A DNA stretch of 53,775 nucleotides from Paludibacter sp. GTDB taxonomy: Bacteria; Bacteroidota; Bacteroidia; Bacteroidales; Paludibacteraceae. The notes under the pieces were generated by a model. The model had not been told where the DNA came from. It saw only the letters and a list, made by a program, of their open reading frames with translations, and did not search any database. Both the position numbers and the translations under genes were made by a program. Location of the stretch: positions 1 through 53,775 of the forward strand of contig JAIFKX010000134.1 in NCBI GenBank assembly GCA_020049335.1, in the 5' to 3' direction. Below are positions 33,523-43,400 of this stretch, in pieces (the stretch's first letter is position 1; every line of letters begins with the position of its first letter).

Positions 33523-34161
33523 TCATTTTTTTTTACCAGTTTTCTTCGCCGCTTTCTTCAATTCATAAAACTCCTTTTCGCCCGTTAGGTTAAAAGTCAT
33601 ACGATGGTAGGGAGTTGTTCCGTTAAGGGCTATTGCAAACCTATGTGCTTTGGTAGGATAGGCTTTGTTTTTATCCCATTCGTAATGAGGATATTCTGCA
33701 TGAAACAATTGCATTAACTCGTCGCGGTGCGTTTTGGCCAATACCGAAGCGGCAGCAATAGAAAGGTATTTGGTATCGCCTTTTACAATGGTTTGGTGTG
33801 GAATGTTTTTATAGGGTTTAAAACGATTTCCATCCGAAATTATAAACTGAGGTTGCACCGAAAGTCCTTCAATGGATTTGTGCATGGCCAGAATAGAGGC
33901 ATTAAGGATATTTATCTGGTCAATTTCAATATTATCAACCACACCCACAGCCCAAGCAATGGCGTTTTGCTCAATAATCGGACGAAGGGTGTCGCGTTCT
34001 TTTTCGGTAAGTAGCTTCGAGTCGTTGAGCTCGGGGCACTCAAAACCTTCGGGAAGTATAACGGCAGCAGCAACAACAGGACCCGCCAAGCAGCCTCGTC
34101 CTGCTTCGTCGGTACCGCATTCCAGTTTTGCACCTGAAAAATTATGTAACAATGCAGTCAT
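33523..34161 (-). CDS. rnhB: Ribonuclease HII
   Basis: 212 residues. RNase HII nicks RNA in RNA-DNA hybrids and single ribonucleotides in DNA. The catalytic acids are visible: D18-E19 in CGTDEAGRGCLAGPVVAAAVIL, then LNDSKLLTEKERD, and the later Asp in FIISDGNRF. Conserved KGDTKYLSIAAASVLAKTHRDELM and YEWDKNKAYPTKAH follow. A Lys-rich tail (KKAAKKTGKKK) ends the protein. Confidence 0.95.
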   Translation of the reverse strand: MTALLHNFSGAKLECGTDEAGRGCLAGPVVAAAVILPEGFECPELNDSKLLTEKERDTLRPIIEQNAIAWAVGVVDNIEIDQINILNASILAMHKSIEGLSVQPQFIISDGNRFKPYKNIPHQTIVKGDTKYLSIAAASVLAKTHRDELMQLFHAEYPHYEWDKNKAYPTKAHRFAIALNGTTPYHRMTFNLTGEKEFYELKKAAKKTGKKK

Positions 34162-34225
34162 GTTTAGTTTATAGTATTAAAGATGTAGAAATTTCAATAT
34201 GAAAATAAAGAAACAAATCTAATAC

Positions 34226-34343
34226 TGCCCCAAACCCCTAAAGGGGCTTAAAGAGTGGTGTTTGAAGTGTTTTACATTAAAATTAAATGATTCGGATTTA
34301 AGAGACGTAAGTAACTTCACATCCCCTTTAGGGGCTTGGGGCA
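34226..34343 (+). repeat. 118-bp terminal-inverted-repeat element (copy B)
   Basis: TGCCCCAAACCCCTAAAGGG at the left and CTTTAGGGGCTTGGGGCA at the right. Same length as copy A (26071-26188), alignable without gaps. It lies between rnhB and cvpA; its right end, followed by eight T, could also act as a terminator on the plus strand. Confidence 0.85.
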
Positions 34344-34360
34344 GTTTTTTTTCGCGCTAA

Positions 34361-34861
34361 TTAAACCTCTTTTTCAGTTTTTATTTCTTTTACTTCTTCC
34401 CAAAGTTGGGGTGCTAGCCCAAGCATGGGTTTATAGAGTATGGAGTCGGTTTTTGTTTGGGCATTAAGTATGCTAATTTTCGAATCTAAAACATCAAATA
34501 CGTTTAGCAATAAGCTGATTATCAAGGCGTATTTTAATGCGCCAAATATACCACCAAAAATTTTATTTAATCCGCCAAGCGAAATATTTTCTACTAATTT
34601 ATCTAACGAGCGGGCTAGAAACATCATTAATAAAGCAATGGCAATAAAAATAATAACGAACGAAAGTGGCACAGCTACAGTTTTCGACACCCCAAAAACA
34701 TCGGTAAGAATTGAACTCATAATGGGTGAAAACCATTTGGAACCGTAAATGCCTACAATAATGACTGCCAGCGAAATAATTTCGCGGATTAACCCTTTGG
34801 ATAAACCAAAAACAAATCCCAATAACAATGGGATTAAAATAATAATATCAATTGTATTCAT
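34361..34861 (-). CDS. CvpA-family membrane protein
   Basis: 166 residues, four membrane helices, beginning MNTIDIIILIPLLLGFVFGLSKGLIREIISLAVIIVGIYGSKWF, the CvpA pattern, and including SLGGLNKIFGGIFGALKYALIISLLLNVF. CvpA was named for colicin V production; its general role is linked to envelope homeostasis and remains unclear. ATG 34861 is chosen over ATG 34906 because a promoter box (34882-34889) lies between the two. Confidence 0.88.
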   Translation of the reverse strand: MNTIDIIILIPLLLGFVFGLSKGLIREIISLAVIIVGIYGSKWFSPIMSSILTDVFGVSKTVAVPLSFVIIFIAIALLMMFLARSLDKLVENISLGGLNKIFGGIFGALKYALIISLLLNVFDVLDSKISILNAQTKTDSILYKPMLGLAPQLWEEVKEIKTEKEV

Positions 34862-34881
34862 AAAAGCTTCTATTTTCTTTG

Positions 34882-34889
34882 CAAATATA
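34882..34889 (-). promoter_or_regulatory. Promoter -7 box for the CvpA-family gene
   Basis: TATATTTG on the minus strand, exact TAnnTTTG, 20 nt before ATG 34861. It excludes the upstream ATG. Confidence 0.5.
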
Positions 34890-34991
34890 AATAAAATTTG
34901 TGGCACAGCTTTTGTTTTATGCCTAATACCGGAAAAAAAAACGAAGTTGCAACCTTATTTAGTATTTATCTTTTAAATAAAAATTACCAAT

Positions 34992-36263
34992 ATGAAAACA
35001 CGCATTTTAAGTCTGATAGCTATTTTTACAATAGCAGGTACCATACAAGGTATGGCCAGACAACGGATACAAATTGAAGCAGTAAACAACGATATTAGTT
35101 ATTATCTCGACCTCAAAGCCATTTCTTCTATTTTTGGCGATTCGCGCAATTTGGAAGATTTCGAACAACGCATTAACGATTACGATAGTCGTATTTCTAA
35201 TTTAGATTTGAACAACGATGGTGATGTAGATTACCTTCGTGTAATTGAATCATCCGAAAATAATACTAATTTAGTGGTTATTCAGGCAATTCTCGACCGC
35301 GATGTGTATCAAGATGTGGCTACCATAGTAGTGGAGCGCGATCGTTATCGTCGTAGTTATGTTCAAGTAATTGGCGATCCTTACATTTATGGGGCAAATT
35401 ATATTATCGAACCTGTGTATTATCGCACACCTCTTATTTATTCATGGTTTTGGGGTTCTTCATACCATAGATGGAACTCGCCTTACTATTGGGGATATTA
35501 TCCAAGATACTATAACTATCGTCGTCCGTTGGAAATTAATATCTATTTATCGCACGTACATGGCTATGTAAATTACAATCATGGTTACAATTATTCAAGC
35601 AGTTGGCACAGTCGTAGTGCATATCGCATGTACAATTCGGTAAGCCGCAACGATTACAGTGTACGCTACCCCGAAAGGACTTACAGCAAACGAAATACGG
35701 AGTATAGCAACCGTTACGAAATGGATAAACGACGCAATAGCGATTACGTAAAATCGACCGAACGCAGTGGAAGTGCAAGCCGAAGTGCCAATTCGAACCG
35801 TACGTCAAACGACGATGTTTACAATCGTTCTACACGAACAGCAACCGACTCGCGCACTGTTTCTGGAAATCGTTCGGGAGAAAATACAAGAGTAGCTGAA
35901 CCAACTCGCAGTACTCGTACCGAAACAACTCAACCAACAAGAGAATCGAACTCGGGAAACAGAAGCGTTTATTCACCAAGCGAAAATAATTCGAGAAGCG
36001 TTGATGCAAGAAGCACTGATAAGAGAGTATCGGAAAGTAAAAGCAACTATGATACCCGCAGCTCAAACGAAAATGTTCGCTCGGCTCGCCCTGCTACTGA
36101 AAGTAAAAATGTGGAACGTAGCAGTTCAAGTCAGCGAGTAAGCACGCCCGCAAGTACTTCACGCAGCGAATCGCCTCGTAGCTCGAGCAAAAGCTCCGAA
36201 ACTAAACGTAGCAGCAGTAATAGTAACGATAGTAAGCGAAATGAGAATAGTGGTAGAAGATAA
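34992..36263 (+). CDS. Exported protein with aromatic linker and Ser/Arg-rich tail, unknown function
   Basis: 423 residues. A signal peptide (MKTRILSLIAIFTIAGTIQGMA) is followed by a folded domain to about residue 130. That domain includes an EF-hand-like acidic loop, LDLNNDGDVDYLRVIE, which could bind calcium, and VVIQAILDRDVYQDVATIVVER. Residues about 140-215 are rich in Tyr and Trp (RWNSPYYWGYYPRYYNYRR). The last ~200 residues are a low-complexity Ser/Arg/Asn tail (TRSTRTETTQPTRESNS...), probably disordered and strongly basic. Similar proteins occur in Bacteroidota without known function. It could coat or bind an anionic surface polymer; that is speculation. Confidence 0.6.
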   Translation: MKTRILSLIAIFTIAGTIQGMARQRIQIEAVNNDISYYLDLKAISSIFGDSRNLEDFEQRINDYDSRISNLDLNNDGDVDYLRVIESSENNTNLVVIQAILDRDVYQDVATIVVERDRYRRSYVQVIGDPYIYGANYIIEPVYYRTPLIYSWFWGSSYHRWNSPYYWGYYPRYYNYRRPLEINIYLSHVHGYVNYNHGYNYSSSWHSRSAYRMYNSVSRNDYSVRYPERTYSKRNTEYSNRYEMDKRRNSDYVKSTERSGSASRSANSNRTSNDDVYNRSTRTATDSRTVSGNRSGENTRVAEPTRSTRTETTQPTRESNSGNRSVYSPSENNSRSVDARSTDKRVSESKSNYDTRSSNENVRSARPATESKNVERSSSSQRVSTPASTSRSESPRSSSKSSETKRSSSNSNDSKRNENSGRR

Positions 36264-36335
36264 AGCTATTTTTTCAACTATAAAATAAAAGCAGTCAAAT
36301 AGATTGCTTTTATTTTTTATTTACCAAACAATAAT

Positions 36336-36343
36336 TATCTTTG
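36336..36343 (+). promoter_or_regulatory. Promoter -7 box for the toxin-antitoxin pair
   Basis: TATCTTTG, exact TAnnTTTG, 37 nt before the antitoxin start codon. Confidence 0.55.
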
Positions 36344-36380
36344 CATCTATATTTATAAAACCAAAAAAAAGAATATCATT

Positions 36381-36584
36381 ATGCCAATAGCAGGAATTAA
36401 ATATGAAAAAAATGTACATGGTGTAGCTACACATGTACGCATTGATTTGAAACGTTACGGCAAAAACGAATTATTAGAAGATTTTTTGGATGGAATGGAA
36501 GCCGAAAATCTTCGTGGTGGCGAAACTATTACATTAGAAGAGTTAAAAAAGCACATGGATGAAAGATTGAAAAAAAATGTATAA
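36381..36584 (+). CDS. Putative antitoxin of a RelE/ParE-type module
   Basis: 67 residues: MPIAGIKYEKNVHGVATHVRIDLKRYG (possible beta strand, ribbon-like start), then an acidic helical C-terminus (ELLEDFLDGMEAENLRGG...LEELKKHMDERLKKNV). It matches no antitoxin family I can name. It is assigned by position: it overlaps the downstream RelE-like toxin by 8 nt, the usual antitoxin-first order, with a promoter box before and a terminator after the pair. Confidence 0.7.
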   Translation: MPIAGIKYEKNVHGVATHVRIDLKRYGKNELLEDFLDGMEAENLRGGETITLEELKKHMDERLKKNV

Positions 36585-36831
36585 TGTAATCATTGCTAAA
36601 ATTGTAAAAAAACAATTAGATAAAATACCGCTTTTATATGCTCAAAAAATTGCTTTTGCAATTTACGATTTGGAAAACAATCCACGTCCTTCAGGTTGTA
36701 AAAAATTAGTTGGATATGATCATATTTATCGTATTCGTGTTGGTTCTTATCGAGTAATCTATACAATTAATGATAATATTCTAATTGTTGAAGTTATTAA
36801 AGTTGGTACGCGTCAATCAGTTTACGATTAA
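36577..36831 (+). CDS. RelE/ParE-family toxin
   Basis: 84 residues: MYNVIIAKIVKKQLDKIPLLYAQKIAFAIYDLENNPRPSGCKKLVGYDHIYRIRVGSYRVIYTINDNILIVEVIKVGTRQSVYD. The K-x-L-x-x-l-P, P-x-x-x-x-x-K-L, Y-R-I-R-V-G-x-Y-R-V-I-Y and final V-x-x-x-x-x-R blocks are the RelE fold signature. RelE toxins cut mRNA at the ribosome; ParE relatives poison gyrase. The Arg-rich YRIRVGSYRVIY block favours RelE. The ORF looks intact. Confidence 0.88.
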   Translation: MYNVIIAKIVKKQLDKIPLLYAQKIAFAIYDLENNPRPSGCKKLVGYDHIYRIRVGSYRVIYTINDNILIVEVIKVGTRQSVYD

Positions 36832-36898
36832 AATTATAAATCAGGTTCGAAAATTTCGACAACAGTAGATAAAAATAATCGATATAAATTTTATATAA

Positions 36899-36935
36899 AA
36901 AAACGTTCGGAGATAGTTTCCGAACGTTTTTTTTG
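36899..36935 (+). terminator. Intrinsic terminator after the toxin-antitoxin pair
   Basis: AAACGTTCGGA (36901-36911) pairs with TCCGAACGTTT, 7-nt loop, with an A run before and a T run after, so it can work in both directions; tyrS ends nearby on the other strand. Confidence 0.9.
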
Positions 36936-37001
36936 TAATAAGTTTTGAATATTAGGCTTTGAAGCTGAAGATTTATATCAAAAAATACGCTCTGAAAGAT
37001 T

Positions 37002-38294
37002 TTATTCAACAATTATCAAATAGTAATTCTTTTTGCCTTTTTGTGCCAACAGATATTTGCCATTGAGTAAATTCTCGGTTCCAATAAGTTGATCCTGATT
37101 TTCAAGTTTTTCTTTGTTCAAACTTACACCTCCCGATTGTACCAATTTGCGCATTTCACCTTTCGATGGAAAAACGGCGGCATTATCAACTAACAAATCA
37201 ATGGCTTTTACGCCCAAGTCGAAAGCTGATTTAGCAACTTTAAACTGCGGAACTCCTTCGAATACAGCCAATAAAGTATCTTCGTCCAGTTTCTTCAGAG
37301 CATCCGAAGTGGCATTTCCAAACAAAATATTCGAAGCTTCTATTGCGGCATTGTAATCTTCCTCCGAATGTACCAAAATTGTTACTTCTTTGGCCAATCG
37401 TTTTTGTAAAATGCGTAAATGCGGTGCAGCAGCATGTTCAATAATCAAGTTTTCTACTTCCTCTTTTTCGATGGGCGTGAATATTTTGATGTATTTTTCG
37501 GCATCGGCATCGCTTACATTTAACCAAAACTGAAAAAATTTATAAGGCGAAGTGTAACGACGGTCGAGCCATACGTTTCCGCTTTCGGTTTTGCCAAATT
37601 TGCCCCCATCGGCTTTGGTTATTAGCGGGCAAACTAAGGCAAAGGCATCGCCATCTGTTTTGCGACGAATTAGCTCTGTACCTGTGGTTATATTTCCCCA
37701 TTGGTCGGAACCGCCCATTTGCAGTTTGCAGTTTTTATGTTGATTTAGCCATAAAAAGTCATAGCCTTGTAATAACTGATACGAAAATTCGGTAAATGAC
37801 ATGCCCACACTCGATTCGCTGCTTAGGCGTTTTTTTACCGAATCTTTGGCCATCATGTAGTTCACGGTGAGGTGCTTACCAATGTCGCGGATAAAATCGA
37901 GAAAAGTATAATTCTTCATCCAATCGTAGTTGTTTACCAACTCGGCAGCATTGGGAGCATCGCTTTCGAAGTCTAAAAACTTAGCTAATTGTGCTTTGAT
38001 ACATTCCTGATTGTGGCGAAGCGCTGCTTCGTCTAATAAATTACGCTCAGCCGATTTGCCCGAAGGGTCGCCAATCATACCAGTGGCACCGCCAATTAAT
38101 GCAATTGGTTTGTGGCCAGCACGTTGAAAATGACGGAGCATCATAACGCTTACGAGGTGCCCGATATGGAGTGAGTCGGCCGTAGGGTCGATGCCAACAT
38201 AAGCTGTTGTAAGTTCTTTTGCCAACTGTTCTTCCGTTCCGGGCATCATGGTATGAATCATTCCACGCCAGCTTAATTCTTCTATAAAATTCAT
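37002..38294 (-). CDS. tyrS: Tyrosyl-tRNA synthetase
   Basis: 430 residues, class I synthetase. Begins [14 protein letters not shown], as in bacterial TyrRS; HIGH motif at 43-46 (DSLHIGHLV), tyrosine pocket [30 protein letters not shown] variant KFGKTESG, and a C-terminal S4 domain ([19 protein letters not shown]). ATG 38330 upstream overlaps the promoter box, so ATG 38294 is the start. Confidence 0.96.
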   Translation of the reverse strand: MNFIEELSWRGMIHTMMPGTEEQLAKELTTAYVGIDPTADSLHIGHLVSVMMLRHFQRAGHKPIALIGGATGMIGDPSGKSAERNLLDEAALRHNQECIKAQLAKFLDFESDAPNAAELVNNYDWMKNYTFLDFIRDIGKHLTVNYMMAKDSVKKRLSSESSVGMSFTEFSYQLLQGYDFLWLNQHKNCKLQMGGSDQWGNITTGTELIRRKTDGDAFALVCPLITKADGGKFGKTESGNVWLDRRYTSPYKFFQFWLNVSDADAEKYIKIFTPIEKEEVENLIIEHAAAPHLRILQKRLAKEVTILVHSEEDYNAAIEASNILFGNATSDALKKLDEDTLLAVFEGVPQFKVAKSAFDLGVKAIDLLVDNAAVFPSKGEMRKLVQSGGVSLNKEKLENQDQLIGTENLLNGKYLLAQKGKKNYYLIIVE

Positions 38295-38327
38295 CTTATT
38301 CGTTTGTTTTTCTAAATTTTCGGACTG

Positions 38328-38335
38328 CAAAGATA
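38328..38335 (-). promoter_or_regulatory. Promoter -7 box for tyrS
   Basis: TATCTTTG on the minus strand, exact TAnnTTTG, 34 nt before ATG 38294. Confidence 0.55.
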
Positions 38336-38388
38336 CAAAATTCTTTGGTTCGTAACACCTATTGTAAGTGTAACTGAATAATTTTCAC

Positions 38389-38396
38389 TACCTTTG
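38389..38396 (+). promoter_or_regulatory. Promoter -7 box for typA
   Basis: TACCTTTG, exact TAnnTTTG, 27 nt before ATG 38423. Divergent from the tyrS box 53 bp away. Confidence 0.55.
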
Positions 38397-38422
38397 CACC
38401 CTCAAAAAAAAGATTGTTTTAC

Positions 38423-40222
38423 ATGCAGAAAATTAGAAACATTGCAATTATTGCTCACGTTGACCACGGCAAAACTACATTAGTAGATAAAATGTTGATG
38501 GCTGGGCACTTATTTCGCGACAATGAAACCGCAGGCGAGTTAATTATGGATAGCAATGACCTCGAACGCGAGCGCGGCATTACCATTTTGGCCAAAAACG
38601 TATCCATAGATTATCAGGGATGCAAAATTAATATAATTGACACACCGGGTCACGCCGATTTTGGTGGCGAAGTGGAACGAGTATTGAACATGGCCGATGG
38701 CGTGCTGCTATTGGTAGATGCTTTCGAAGGTCCAATGCCTCAAACCCGCTTTGTGCTTCAAAAAGCATTACAAATTGGCTTAAAACCAATTGTTGTTGTT
38801 AATAAAGTAGATAAACCAAACTGCCGCCCAGATGAGGTGCACGAAATGGTGTTCGACCTTATGTACAACCTCGATGCTACCGAAGATCAGCTTAATTTCC
38901 ATACTATTTATGGCTCTGCCAAAAACAATTGGATGAGTGAAGATTGGAAAAACGAAACTGACAATATTATTCCTTTGTTAGATGCTATTATTGAACATAT
39001 TCCTGCGCCAATAATGCTCGAAGGTACACCTCAAATGCTTATTACCTCGCTTGATTATTCATCGTATGTTGGTCGTATTGCTGTAGGACGTGTACACCGT
39101 GGTGTTTTGCGCGAAGGTATGGATGTAAATTTGGTAAAACGCGATGGCAAAACTACAAAATGCCGCATCAAAGAATTGCATACATTTACTGGTTTAGGTC
39201 GTACGAAAGCTACCGAAGTAAAATCGGGTGATATTTGTGCACTTGTTGGCATCGAAGGCTTTGAAATTGGCGATTCGGTTTGCGACTTGCAAAACCCTGA
39301 ACCACTCAAACCGATTGCAATCGACGAACCAACCATGAGTATGGTGTTCACCATCAACAACTCACCGTTTTTTGGTAAAGAAGGAAAATTCGTTACTTCG
39401 CGCCACATTCACGACCGCTTAATGAAAGAATTGGATAAAAACTTAGCACTCCGTGTTGAGAAAAATTTGGATTCGGATATTTGGAACGTGTTTGGACGTG
39501 GTGTGTTGCACTTATCGGTGCTTATCGAAACAATGCGTCGCGAAGGTTACGAGTTACAAGTTGGTCAGCCACAGGTTATTTACAAAGAAATTGACGGCAA
39601 ACGTTGCGAACCAATCGAACAATTGACCATAAATTTGCCGGAAGAATGTTCGGGAAAAATTATCGAAATGGTAGCTATACGCAAAGGCGAAATGCTTAGC
39701 ATGGAAGTAATGAACGACCGCATTCAGTTGGAATTTTTAATTCCATCGCGTGGTATTATTGGCTTGCGCAATAGTGTATTAACTTCTTCGGCAGGTGAAG
39801 CTATTATGTCGCACCGCTTTTTCGAATATCAACCTTACAAAGGAGTTATCGAAAAACGCAACAATGGTTCTATCATTGCTATGGAAGGTGGAACAGCATT
39901 TGCTTATTCGTTGGATAAATTACAGGATCGTGGTCGATTCTTTGTTTTTCCACAGGACGAAATTTATTCTGGACAAGTTGTAGGCGAAAGCTCAAAAGAA
40001 GGCGATATGGTAGTAAACGTTACCAAGCCCAAAAAGCTTACCAACATGCGTGCTTCGGGTGCCGATGATAAAACAAAGCTTATTCCTCCTATTGTTTTCA
40101 GCTTGGAAGAAGCCTTGGAATATATCAAGGAAGATGAATATGTGGAATTAACACCTACAAAAATCCGTTTACGCAAAATTTATTTGGACGAAAACGATCG
40201 TAAACGCAATTCGAAGAAATAA
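38423..40222 (+). CDS. typA: TypA/BipA ribosome-associated GTPase
   Basis: 599 residues, a translational GTPase of the EF-G group needed for ribosome assembly and growth under stress. G1 IAHVDHGKTTLVDKML, switch II IIDTPGHADFGGEVERVLNMADGVLLLVDAFEGPMPQTRFVL, G4 NKVDKPNCRP and G5 GSAKN are all present, followed by domain II, EF-G-like domains and the TypA-specific C-terminal part (KGEMLSMEV, FLIPSRGIIGLRNSVLTSSAGEAIM). ATG 38414 is also in frame; the second ATG (MQKIRNIAIIAH) matches the family start. Confidence 0.96.
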   Translation: MQKIRNIAIIAHVDHGKTTLVDKMLMAGHLFRDNETAGELIMDSNDLERERGITILAKNVSIDYQGCKINIIDTPGHADFGGEVERVLNMADGVLLLVDAFEGPMPQTRFVLQKALQIGLKPIVVVNKVDKPNCRPDEVHEMVFDLMYNLDATEDQLNFHTIYGSAKNNWMSEDWKNETDNIIPLLDAIIEHIPAPIMLEGTPQMLITSLDYSSYVGRIAVGRVHRGVLREGMDVNLVKRDGKTTKCRIKELHTFTGLGRTKATEVKSGDICALVGIEGFEIGDSVCDLQNPEPLKPIAIDEPTMSMVFTINNSPFFGKEGKFVTSRHIHDRLMKELDKNLALRVEKNLDSDIWNVFGRGVLHLSVLIETMRREGYELQVGQPQVIYKEIDGKRCEPIEQLTINLPEECSGKIIEMVAIRKGEMLSMEVMNDRIQLEFLIPSRGIIGLRNSVLTSSAGEAIMSHRFFEYQPYKGVIEKRNNGSIIAMEGGTAFAYSLDKLQDRGRFFVFPQDEIYSGQVVGESSKEGDMVVNVTKPKKLTNMRASGADDKTKLIPPIVFSLEEALEYIKEDEYVELTPTKIRLRKIYLDENDRKRNSKK

Positions 40223-40246
40223 AAATTCTTGAAATGAAAATTTAAG

Positions 40247-40288
40247 CGCAAATCAGATACTTTAAGGTATTCGGTTTGCGTTTTTTTT
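40247..40288 (+). terminator. Intrinsic terminator after typA
   Basis: CGCAAA (40247-40252) pairs with TTTGCG (40275-40280), extended by an imperfect inner stem, followed by eight T. Confidence 0.8.
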
Positions 40289-40353
40289 ATTTTTACTTTT
40301 AAATTAACTATGTTAAATATTTATTTATGAGTGTATTATTTATGAAAATAAAC

Positions 40354-40361
40354 TATTTTTG
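40354..40361 (+). promoter_or_regulatory. Promoter -7 box for the cysteine-repeat protein gene
   Basis: TATTTTTG, exact TAnnTTTG, 48 nt before the start codon. Confidence 0.5.
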
Positions 40362-40408
40362 CCATTTATATTTCATTGTAATAGTATTTACTTTAAAAAA
40401 TTGACAAA

Positions 40409-43400
40409 ATGAAAAAAAGTACACTTTTTATTTTTATGCTGTTATTTTCTATTTTGTTCGGTACTCGGCTTACTGCACAGAAAGATTCGACAACTACTAC
40501 GCCAATTTATGGTTGTATGGATTCAAAAGCAAAAAACTACAATCCATTAGCAACAGCTCCGGCACAATGTGTTTACGATTCAACAGCTAATCCGATTTAT
40601 GGTTGTATGGATTCAAAAGCTAAAAATTACAATCCTTTAGCAACAAAGCCAGCACAGTGTGTTTACGACTCTACCTCTAACCCGATTTACGGCTGTATGG
40701 ATTCAAAAGCAAAAAACTACAATCCATTAGCAACAGCTCCGGCACAGTGTGTTTACGATTCAACCGCTACGCCGATTTACGGTTGTATGGATTCAAAAGC
40801 AAAGAATTACAATCCTTTAGCAACAAAGCCAGCACAATGTGTTTACGATTCAACCGCTACGCCGATTTACGGCTGTATGGATTCAAAAGCAAAGAATTAC
40901 AATCCTTTAGCAACAGCTCCGGCACAATGTGTTTATGACTCTACTGCTAATCCTATTTACGGCTGTATGGATTCAAAAGCAAAGAATTACAATCCATTAG
41001 CAACAGCTCCGGCACAATGTGTTTATGACTCTACTGCTAATCCGATTTACGGCTGTATGGATACAAAAGCAAAGAATTACAATCCTTTAGCAACAGCTCC
41101 GGCACAATGTGTTTACGACTCTACTGCTAATCCTATTTACGGCTGTATGGATACAAAAGCAAAGAATTACAATCCTTTAGCAACAAAGCCTGCAGCGTGT
41201 ATCTACGATTCAACCGCTAATCCGATTTATGGTTGTATGGATTCAAAAGCAAAGAATTACAATCCATTAGCAACAGCTCCGGCACAGTGTGTTTACGACT
41301 CTACCGCTAACCCAATTTACGGATGTATGGATTCAAAAGCAAAGAATTACAATCCATTAGCAACAGCTCCGGCACAATGTGTTTACGATTCAACCGCTAA
41401 CCCGATTTACGGCTGTATGGATTCAAAAGCAAAAAACTACAATCCTTTAGCAACAGCTCCGGCACAATGTGTTTACGATTCAACCGCTAATCCGATTTAC
41501 GGCTGTATGGATTCAAAAGCAAAGAATTACAATCCTTTAGCAACAGCTCCGGCACAATGTGTTTATGACTCTACCGCTAACCCAATTTACGGATGTATGG
41601 ATTCAAAAGCAAAAAACTACAATCCTTTAGCAACAGCTCCGGCACAATGTGTTTACGATTCAACCGCAAACCCAATTTATGGTTGTATGAATCCATTGGC
41701 AAAGAATTACAATCCGTTAGCAAATACGCCCAATGGTTCTTGTATTTTTAGCGATTCTACAAGTGTAATTTGGGGCTGTATGAATCCTTCGGCAATAAAC
41801 TATAAACCAACTGCAACAAAAGATGATGGAAAATGTCAGTTTGGCGATTCGTTGAAATTGATTTATGGCTGTATGAATCCTAAGGCATTGAATTTTAATA
41901 GATTTGCAACAATGGAAGATGGCAGTTGTCAGTTCCCGCAAACAACTTCGCCCATTTATGGTTGTACCAATCCTGTTGCTCGCAATTATAATCCGATGGC
42001 AACCATCGAAAACGGAAGTTGTACTTTTGGCGATTCAACCATGATTGTTTGGGGTTGTATGAATCCAACAGCTTCAAATTATAATCCAAATGCAGTTAAA
42101 GACAATGGTACATGTGCTTATGGAGATTCAACGATTATTTATGGTTGTATGAATCCAACAGCTAAAAACTATAATCAATTAGCAAATAAAGAAGATGGAA
42201 GTTGTGTTTTTGTTGATTCGGCGCAAGTAGTTTGGGGATGTACAAATCCTATTGCCAAAAACTTTAATCCAAAAGCGAATAAAGAGAATGGCAGTTGTAT
42301 TTTTTCTGATTCGGTTCAAGTAGTTTGGGGATGTACTAATTTACAAGCAATGAATTACAATCCTAAAGCAACAATGGAAAATGGTAGTTGTGTTTTTGCT
42401 AACAACCCGTCTGTAATTTATGGTTGTACTAAACAAGGTGCACTAAACTACAATCCGAATGCGAATAAAGAAAATGGATCTTGTATTTATAAAGATTCAA
42501 CCATTGCAGTTTTAGGATGTACAAATCCGATGGCAAAAAACTACAATCCACTTGCTACAAAAGACAATGGTACGTGTGTTTTCCAAGATTCAACAAAAAT
42601 GATTCTTGGCTGTACCAATCCAACGGCTAGGAACTTTAACCGATTGGCAACTCACGATAATGGAACTTGTGTGTTTAGCGACGAAGCAACTAAAATCTTT
42701 GGTTGTACAAAACCTTCAGCTAAAAACTACAATCCGTTAGCAACTGTCGAAAACGGATCGTGTGTGTTTGCCGACTCAATTAAGCTGCCTATATATGGTT
42801 GTACTAATAAATTGGCGCTGAATTTCAATTCATTAGCAACTGTAAATAATGGAACTTGTAAGTTTGAAGAACAACTTGTAAAAGGATGTACCGATAGAAA
42901 AGCGAAGAATTACAATTCGTTGGCAAAAGTAAACGATGGAACTTGTACTTACGATTCGATTAAAACCGTATATGGCTGTACCGATTCGTTGGCATTGAAC
43001 TACAATTCGTTAGCGAAAATAGACAATGGAAATTGTTTGTATCAAACACAAATTCCGGGCTGTATGGATACATTAGCGCTGTGTAAGTATCAGGTGAAAA
43101 TTTGGGGTTGTACCGACAAAGCAGCTACGAACTTTAAACCAACTGCTACACACAACGATGGTAATTGCGAATATAACACACAGATTTTGGGTTGTACCGA
43201 TCCGTTGGCACAAAATTATAATCCATTGGCAACAAAAGACAATCGTACTTGCGTGTTTGCACCTGTAGCTTCGTTGGGCTGTACCAACAAACAAGCGTTG
43301 AACTACAATCCAAATGCCAATACCGACAATGGTACTTGCGTATTCGAAACCATTAACGATACCATAAAGGGTTGTATGAATAATACGGCTTTGAACTATA

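Noticed and set aside
36381-36584. Antitoxin assigned to a named family
   Set aside because: No recognisable Phd, RelB or HTH signature; only its position supports the role.
40499-41680. 90-bp direct repeats that could look like a CRISPR or satellite
   Set aside because: They form one open reading frame with a signal peptide and a sorting domain; variation is mostly silent.
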